Shown here in pieces: positions 58,559 to 64,000 of a DNA stretch of 64,000 bases (positions are counted from its first letter, which is position 1; each line of letters starts with the position of its first letter). The DNA is from Tulasnella sp. 424 (Eukaryota; Basidiomycota; Agaricomycetes; Cantharellales; Tulasnellaceae): positions 62,001 through 126,000 of the forward strand of contig WSUB01000058.1 of NCBI GenBank assembly GCA_019633425.1, in the 5' to 3' direction. Below the pieces are notes generated by a model. It did no database searches, was not told where the DNA came from, and worked only from the letters and a program-made list of their open reading frames with translations. A program made the translations under genes and the position numbers.

Positions 58559-59288
58559 CTAAACGCAGTAGTAAATCGTCTGGCAGGTGATCCCGCGGCC
58601 ACTCCCATCTGGACCCGGAGGGCCCCAGGAAAAGAGTTGGCGACCGTTGTCCTAGAATGTCCATACGTTCACGTCATTAGAACTCTCACATATCTACGCC
58701 ATCTCAACCTCGAAGGCATACCTTGTAGCAATTGAACTTTTTGCCATCCGTATTGCGCTGGGCCCATCCGGCATAGGCGGTAAACTGTCGGGTTCCAGCG
58801 TCGCTGTCAATGTGCGTCGAGAGTGTAGCAGCAGATTCTTTGAAGTAGAGGTCTTGCGGTTGTCCTTCCCAGTGAAGGTAGTCGCCTGACGAATAAGAGA
58901 GATGGATTAGCTGGTGGGGTCGTATCCGGCTTCAAAGTGGGTTCACCTCCCGCATCCCAGTTCCGGTATTCGTTGGAAAGCGAGTTGGGGCTCTGTGGGT
59001 TAAGAGTGGCATAAAGATTTGTCAGTGAATTCCATCCAGATTAAGAAACGCGAACATTGGACTTACATCATGCCCGCTCTGAGAGAAGTCGACATTCGAG
59101 TACCACGCAGCGTAGGATGCGGTATAAGACGACTTCCCGTCGGATCGCTGACAATTGGCAAGGTAGCTGACTTCGCCACCTCTCTTGACGAGAGTCTCAT
59201 CGCGAGACGCGATCTCGGGAATGGCGACGGCAGCAATGAAAGAAGGAAGAAGAGAAAGTGTTGTGAGAGAAAGAGTGGAGAGCTTCAT
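58559..59288 (-). CDS. Small secreted protein, copy 1
   Basis: Predicted 174 aa preproprotein with minus-strand exons 59067-59288, 58947-58992, 58722-58885 and 58559-58651. A hydrophobic signal peptide (LSTLSLTTLSLLPSFIAAV) is followed by a short pro-segment ending in the Kex2 site LVKR. The mature part starts GGEVSYLANCQRSDGKSSY and contains four cysteines (NCQ, NCYK, ITCQ, YYCV), enough for two disulfides. Other marks are NTDGKKFNCYK and GPDGSGRGITCQ. No known family was recognised. TATATAAG on the minus strand (59401-59408) lies 113 bp upstream. It may be an extracellular or effector-like protein; that is inference. Confidence 0.85.
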
Positions 59289-60759
59289 TGTGTTTTCTTC
59301 GTTGGAAAGGTATTTAGAGAAGGATGTGAGTGAAGGACTGTGGGTATGCGAGGTGAAATGCGCTGAATGATGTTGAACAGGCTGCCCAGCCTGCCATTCT
59401 CTTATATAGCTAGAGTATTTGAGGTTTTATTATTTAGATATATTGACCTAGCAGTTGAAAATATTAATTTTGAGGATACCTTTCTGCGTTGGTGGTGCTT
59501 CTCTAGCCTATGCCGCTTGCTGTGCTCTAAGCGCTCATCGCAAGGAAATGCGACTACCACATAGGACACACGTCAGCGCGGATCCCATCCAATTTTAGGC
59601 AGCCTTCAAAGGCCTCGCGCGTGACCCGGACCCGGAGATTGCATATGCGCGGACTGCTGAGTCGATGGTGGACTTAAAACGCATAGGCAGCTGGGGTTTG
59701 TTTCCAAATTCAGCAGTGTGGTTACCGGCATAAAGAATAGTCTTGACATAGTTGCAGCTCAAGGAATCATGCTCTGAGGGGAGAGAATGTACAAGGAGCT
59801 TTGCTCCGGTATTGTTGATTTACTTTTGGACCAAGAGCGATGCGTTGTGTGACAGGCAGATCTGAGGGAGTCTGGACGGGTACTTTTTCTAGCTCCGTTG
59901 TACGATGAACTTCAATTCCAGCTGAAGTCTGTTGAAACAAATCATAATTGTAATCAGGTCGGCATTGTGAGATGAAGATCATGGCTGGTGGCCAGACCCG
60001 CGGATTCAATTTCCGACACCTATTCTCCGGTCCCTCCGAACGGTAAATGCCGCAAGGCCCTGAGAGGCTGAACCTACACCACCCCAACCCCTTCGCGTAC
60101 TTGAAACAGATCTCGTCCATTCCAAAAAAAATAAAAGTAATGACGGTATTTCATCCCACCGGATGGTCCGTTGTTGGTGTCGGAGATTGTATTTGTGGTC
60201 AGGCCACGAACTATGATCCTCACTATGCCAACTTGACGATCATTTTATTTGAATTCCGCTGGAGTTGAAGCTACTGGTACAGTGGAGCTTGGAAGGTACC
60301 CATCCTGACTCTCTGCAGTCGACGCATTGCTCAACTTCCAAACGTTGGTCAACAGTCCGGGAGCAATACCTTTGAACCTTCTGTCGCATCTGCATGCGGT
60401 TGCTTAAGCCCAAACTATGCCAAGACAATTCTTATGCCGGTAACCACAGTCCTATATCTGGGAACAACCATCCGCCTGTCAATGCGTCGTCAGGCCACCA
60501 TCAACCCAAGCGGTCCGCGCATGTGCAATCCCCGGCTCGGGCTCATGGGCAAGCCTGTCGAACGGCGCCTAAACCTGAGTCAGATCCACACCCACCTATG
60601 TTCGATTTGGAAGTCGTACATCCTTGAGATGGGCGCTTAGAGAGTACGCGAGCGGCATAGGCTAGAGAAGCACCACCAACGCAGAAGGGTATAGTCAAAA
60701 TTCATGTTTTCAATTGCTAGAGCAACTAACTTACCCAATACAACGTTAAATACTCTCAG

Positions 60760-60767
60760 TATATAAG
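60760..60767 (+). promoter_or_regulatory. TATA box of secreted-protein copy 2
   Basis: TATATAAG lies 110 bp upstream of the ATG at 60877; the other two copies have the same element at 110-113 bp. Confidence 0.65.
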
Positions 60768-60876
60768 ACGATGGCAGCCTGGACAGACAGCTCAACATAA
60801 CTCAGCGAATTTCACCCCGCCTACCCACAGTCCTTCCCTCAGATCCTCTCTTAAGCCTCTTTCCAGAGAAAACACA

Positions 60877-61607
60877 ATGAAGTTCTCCACTCTTTATCTC
60901 ACATCACTCTCTCTTCTTCCTTCGTTTATTGCTGCCGTCGCCATTCCCGACGTCGCATCTCGCAATGAGACTCTCGTCAAGAGAGGCGGCGAAGTCAATT
61001 ACCTTGCTAATTGTCAGCGATCTGACGGGAAGTCGTCATATACCGCATCCTACGCTGTGTGGTACTCGAATGTCGACTTCTCTCAGAGCGGACATGATGT
61101 AAGTCCAATGTTCGCGTTTCTTGATCTGGATCGAAATTCACTGACAACTCGTCATACTACTCTTGACACACAGAGCCCCAACTCACTTTCCAATGAGTAC
61201 AGAAACTGGGGTGCCGGAGGTGAACCCGCTTTGAAGCCGGACACGACCCCACGCGCTAATCCATTTCTCTCAATTGTCAGGCGATTACCTTCACTGGGAA
61301 GGACAACCACAGGACCTCTACTTTAAAGAGTCTGCTGCTACACTCTCGACGCACATTGACAGCGACGCTGGAACCCGACCGTTCACCGCCTATGCCGGAT
61401 GGGCCCAGCGCAACACGGATGGCAAAAAGTTTAATTGCTACAAGGTACGCCTTTGAGGTTGTGATGACGTAGATACCTGGAGTTCTAATGACGTGAACGT
61501 ATGGAACATTATAGGACAACGACCGCCAACTCTTTTCCTGGGGCCCTCCGGGTCCAGACGGGAGTGGCCGCGGGATCACCTGCCAGACTATCTACTACTG
61601 TGTTTAG
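60877..61607 (+). CDS. Small secreted protein, copy 2
   Basis: Predicted 174 aa from exons 60877-61098, 61174-61219, 61281-61444 and 61515-61607, with exon lengths 222, 46, 164 and 93 nt identical to copies 1 and 3. It differs from copy 1 by scattered substitutions (KFSTLYLTS in the signal peptide, DNDRQLF in the last exon). The four cysteines and the VKR cleavage site are kept. It is transcribed divergently from copy 1. Confidence 0.87.
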
Positions 61608-62394
61608 ATATGCCATGTCTAGCTAGCCCTCCTACTTTCCACTCGATATATACATTTTTGTGCGCCTATTGCGGGTGAATCGCTTCCTTAAGAACTTCAT
61701 ACGTCCAGGAACACTCCCAGGGCGGCTACAAGCGCTCTCGGGCGGATCCACGATCGGAGGTGCCGTCTGAGGGAAATGTCGCCGTTGATTGCGGGTCATC
61801 GATGGTCAGACCGGAGTTTCAGTCTAATGTGAAGCGAGTCGTGTGGTTGGAAATGCATTTCGGCGAGAGTACCCTGCGACCGCTGCAACCGCACGTTCGG
61901 AGTCGGAGACTGAACCAGCTATCATAATGTTAACTGTCAGCTCAACCCCCACAATTTGAGACGCGACGGAACACGAAGATTTATGGGTCTGAGCGAGCTG
62001 TAGTGCGAAAGTATCATATCACGGTCCGGTCACACGAACCAGAAATTATGAGCACGACTTGAAATAGTGTCAACTCAAGCCGAGGACTAGAACGCTTAAC
62101 TGCCGGGGGCTGATACAAACGGGGTAAGTCCCCAACGCGTGTTGACAATACGAAGTGCGTGAGACGCGCGATTGAAGGAGGAACAAGAACCGGTAATATT
62201 TCCCTCAGGCGGGGGTTCAACCTACTTATTTTCAAAGTTCCTCGTGGTCTCCGATCCTCTGCCAGGACAGCTTGTCGCCGCCTTTACAGGGCTCCTGGGC
62301 GTATGAAGCTGCTTGGGAGATGATTCACGCATGGTAGGCGCACGAAAATGCATTATCAAGCAGAAAAGGGAAGGGCTAGCTAGACCTGGGGTAG
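61608..62394. other. Intergenic region
   Basis: Convergent 3' space between copies 2 and 3. No gene is recognised. Confidence 0.5.
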
Positions 62395-63125
62395 CTAAAC
62401 ACAGTAGTAAATCGCCTGGCAGGTGATCCCGCGGCCACTCCCATCTGGCCCTGGAGCACCCAAAGAGAAGAGTTGCCGACCGTTGTCCTATAGTGTTTCA
62501 TACATACACGCCGTTAGAACTCTCACGTATCTACGCTATTTCAACCTTGAATCCGTACCTTGTAACAGTTGAACTTTTTGCCATCCGTGTTGCGCTGGGC
62601 CCATCCAGCATAGGCGGTAAACTGTCGGCTTTGAGCGTCGCCGTCGATATTTGTCTGGAGTGTAGCGGCGGATTCTTTGAAGTAGAGGTCCTGCTGCTGT
62701 CCTTCCCAGTGAAGGTAGTCGCCTAACAATTAAGAGCAAGGGTGAGCTCGTAGGCCCGCATCTGGCTTCAAAGTGGGTTCACCTGCAGTAGCCCAGTTCC
62801 TGTACTCGTTGGAAAGCGAGTTCGGGCTCTGTGGTTCCAGAGTGGCATAACGAAATGTCAGTGAATTTGGATTTGGATTAAGAAACGCGAGAATCGGACT
62901 TACATCATGTCCGCTCTGGGAGAAGTCAACATTCGAGTACCACGCAACGTAGGATGCGGTATACGACGACTTCCCATCAGATCGCTGACAATTGGCAAGG
63001 TAGTTGACTTCGCCGCCTCTCTTGACGAGAGTCTCATTGCGAGACGCGACCTTGGGAATGGCAACGGCAGCAATGAATGAAGGAAGAAGAGAGAGAGTGG
63101 TGAGATAAAGAGTGGAGAGCTTCAT
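62395..63125 (-). CDS. Small secreted protein, copy 3
   Basis: Predicted 174 aa with minus-strand exons 62904-63125, 62783-62828, 62559-62722 and 62395-62487. The frame is open upstream to 63299, but the ATG at 63125 aligns with the paralogs and precedes the signal peptide. The last exon reads LFSLGAPGPDGSGRG where the others have LFSWGPPGPDGSGRG. The Kex2 site LVKR and all four cysteines are kept. TATATAAG on the minus strand (63238-63245) lies upstream. Confidence 0.86.
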
Positions 63126-64000
63126 TGTGTTTTCCTTGCTGGGAAGATGTTTAGAGAAGGATATGAGTGAGGGAATGTGGGTATGTGAGGTGAAATGCGC
63201 TGGATGATGTTGAACAGGCTGCCCAAGCTGCCATCCTCTTATATACGGCCAGAGTGACTTATGTTGTATTAGCCCGGTAGGCTGACTTACTAGTTTCAAA
63301 CATTAGTTTTGATGATGCCTTTCTGCGTTAGAGGGGCTTCTCCAGCCTATGCCGCTTGCTGTGCTCTCTAAGCGCTCACCTCGAGGAAGTGCGACTACCA
63401 TATAGAGCATACGTGAATGTGAATGCCATCCAAGTTTAGGCGCCATTGCACGACTTGCGCATGTCCCTGAGTCGGAGGTTGCGTATGCGCGGAGAACTGG
63501 GTCAATGGTGGACTTGAAACGCATTCACGACGGGAGGCTTGTTTCCAAACACGGGAGTGTGGTTACCGGCATAAGGAATAGTCTTTGCATAGCTGCAGCT
63601 CAAGGAGCCATGCTTCTATGAGAGAGAATGTCCAAAGAGATTTGCTCTCGTCTCTTTGACTGACTTCTGGAACAAGAGCAAAGCGTCGCCGGGGGGTCTG
63701 AATGGGTACTTTTTCTAGCTTCGTTATACCATAAACCCCAATTGCACCAGAAATCAGATGAAACGAGTCATTATTGTCGTCAATTCGACGTTGTGAGATG
63801 AGGATCATAGTTGGTGGCCCGACCCGCGGATTCAATTTCCGGAATCCATTCTCCGGTGCCTCCGAACGGTAAATGCCGCATCGCAAGTCCCTGAACATAC
63901 ACCCTTCTATCCCCTTCGTTTACTTGAACTAATTCCGGTCTGTTCCAGAGATAACCAAAATTATAGACGTTTAGTGCGTTGGTGACACCCACCAGAGTAG
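63126..64000. repeat. Upstream block of the third secreted-protein unit
   Basis: Homologous to 59289-60125 and, inverted, to 60140-60876. Shared blocks include GTGTGGTTACCGGCATAA, GACCCGCGGATTCAATTTCC and TCCGAACGGTAAATGCCGCA. Frames in this block are interrupted differently in each copy. It is a conserved promoter region or a decayed companion gene, and it continues past the window edge or ends near it. Confidence 0.65.

Larger units (their letters stand above)
58559..61607. repeat. Head-to-head palindrome of two secreted-protein units
   Basis: The unit 58559-60125 (minus) and the unit 60140-61607 (plus) are inverted copies. Each consists of a secreted-protein gene and its 0.75-0.85 kb upstream region. 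Homology is visible from the genes outward to the centre, for example TATGCCGGTAACCACA near 60435 against its complement near 59720, and the block ending CAACTATGATC on both sides. The arms meet within about 15 bp, near 60130. A third unit occupies 62395-64000. Confidence 0.75.

Noticed and set aside
1..64000. CRISPR arrays, bacterial operons or prophage
   Set aside because: The window is intron-rich eukaryotic DNA. The regular 120 bp period at 37100-38440 is the TPR coding repeat, not a CRISPR array.

Overview
This window is nuclear DNA of a filamentous basidiomycete, most likely an Agaricomycete. The evidence is dense genes with many 45-75 nt GT-AG introns, a large F-box/leucine-rich expansion, a TPR-kinase of mushroom type, small secreted Kex2-processed proteins, and recognisable basidiomycete forms of TAF2, IST1 and UDP-glucose 4-epimerase. 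I cannot name the species. Gene models below were built by hand from reading frames, splice sites, exon phases and comparison of paralogs inside the window.

Layout. (1) 1-34 kb is dominated by nine paralogous F-box genes with the same three-exon plan: one at the left end on + and eight on -. They fall into three subfamilies: A (starting at 385, 23170, 25846 and 33519), B (13153, 15783, 18364) and C (20787, 28450). The two outer subfamily-A genes belong to matching 4.6 kb blocks in inverted orientation (about 385-4926 and 28891-33519). Each block holds an F-box gene, a spliced non-coding-looking element, and a small lysine-rich protein gene. (2) Between the left block and the cluster lie the mitochondrial ribosomal protein uS17m gene, a tandem duplication in which each copy kept a different intact gene (an acidic nuclear-type protein in one, a PNPOx-like flavoprotein in the other), a 99 bp assembly gap, and a small hypothetical gene. 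(3) 33.5-35.5 kb looks gene-poor. (4) 35.5-54.6 kb is a conserved housekeeping stretch: a pseudokinase-TPR-kinase, TAF2 with three bromodomains, the ESCRT-III regulator IST1, an F-box-family-like protein lacking a visible F-box, UDP-glucose 4-epimerase, and a small ABM-domain protein. (5) 54.6-58.2 kb holds an intron-containing tRNA-Arg(CCT) and a single-exon F-box protein. (6) 58.5-64 kb holds three copies of a small secreted protein gene; two of them form a head-to-head palindrome.

How the genes relate. F-box proteins are substrate adaptors of SCF ubiquitin ligases, so the cluster is a rapidly duplicating substrate-recognition locus. TAF2 is a core TFIID subunit. IST1 works with Vps4 in ESCRT-III disassembly. 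The epimerase belongs to the Leloir galactose pathway. No single operon-like pathway links them. The strongest signals are structural: inverted and palindromic segmental duplications, a carried-along uS17m pseudogene inside the F-box cluster, an apparent AT-AC intron in TAF2, two GC-AG introns in IST1, and a paired, spliced, hairpin-bearing non-coding element.
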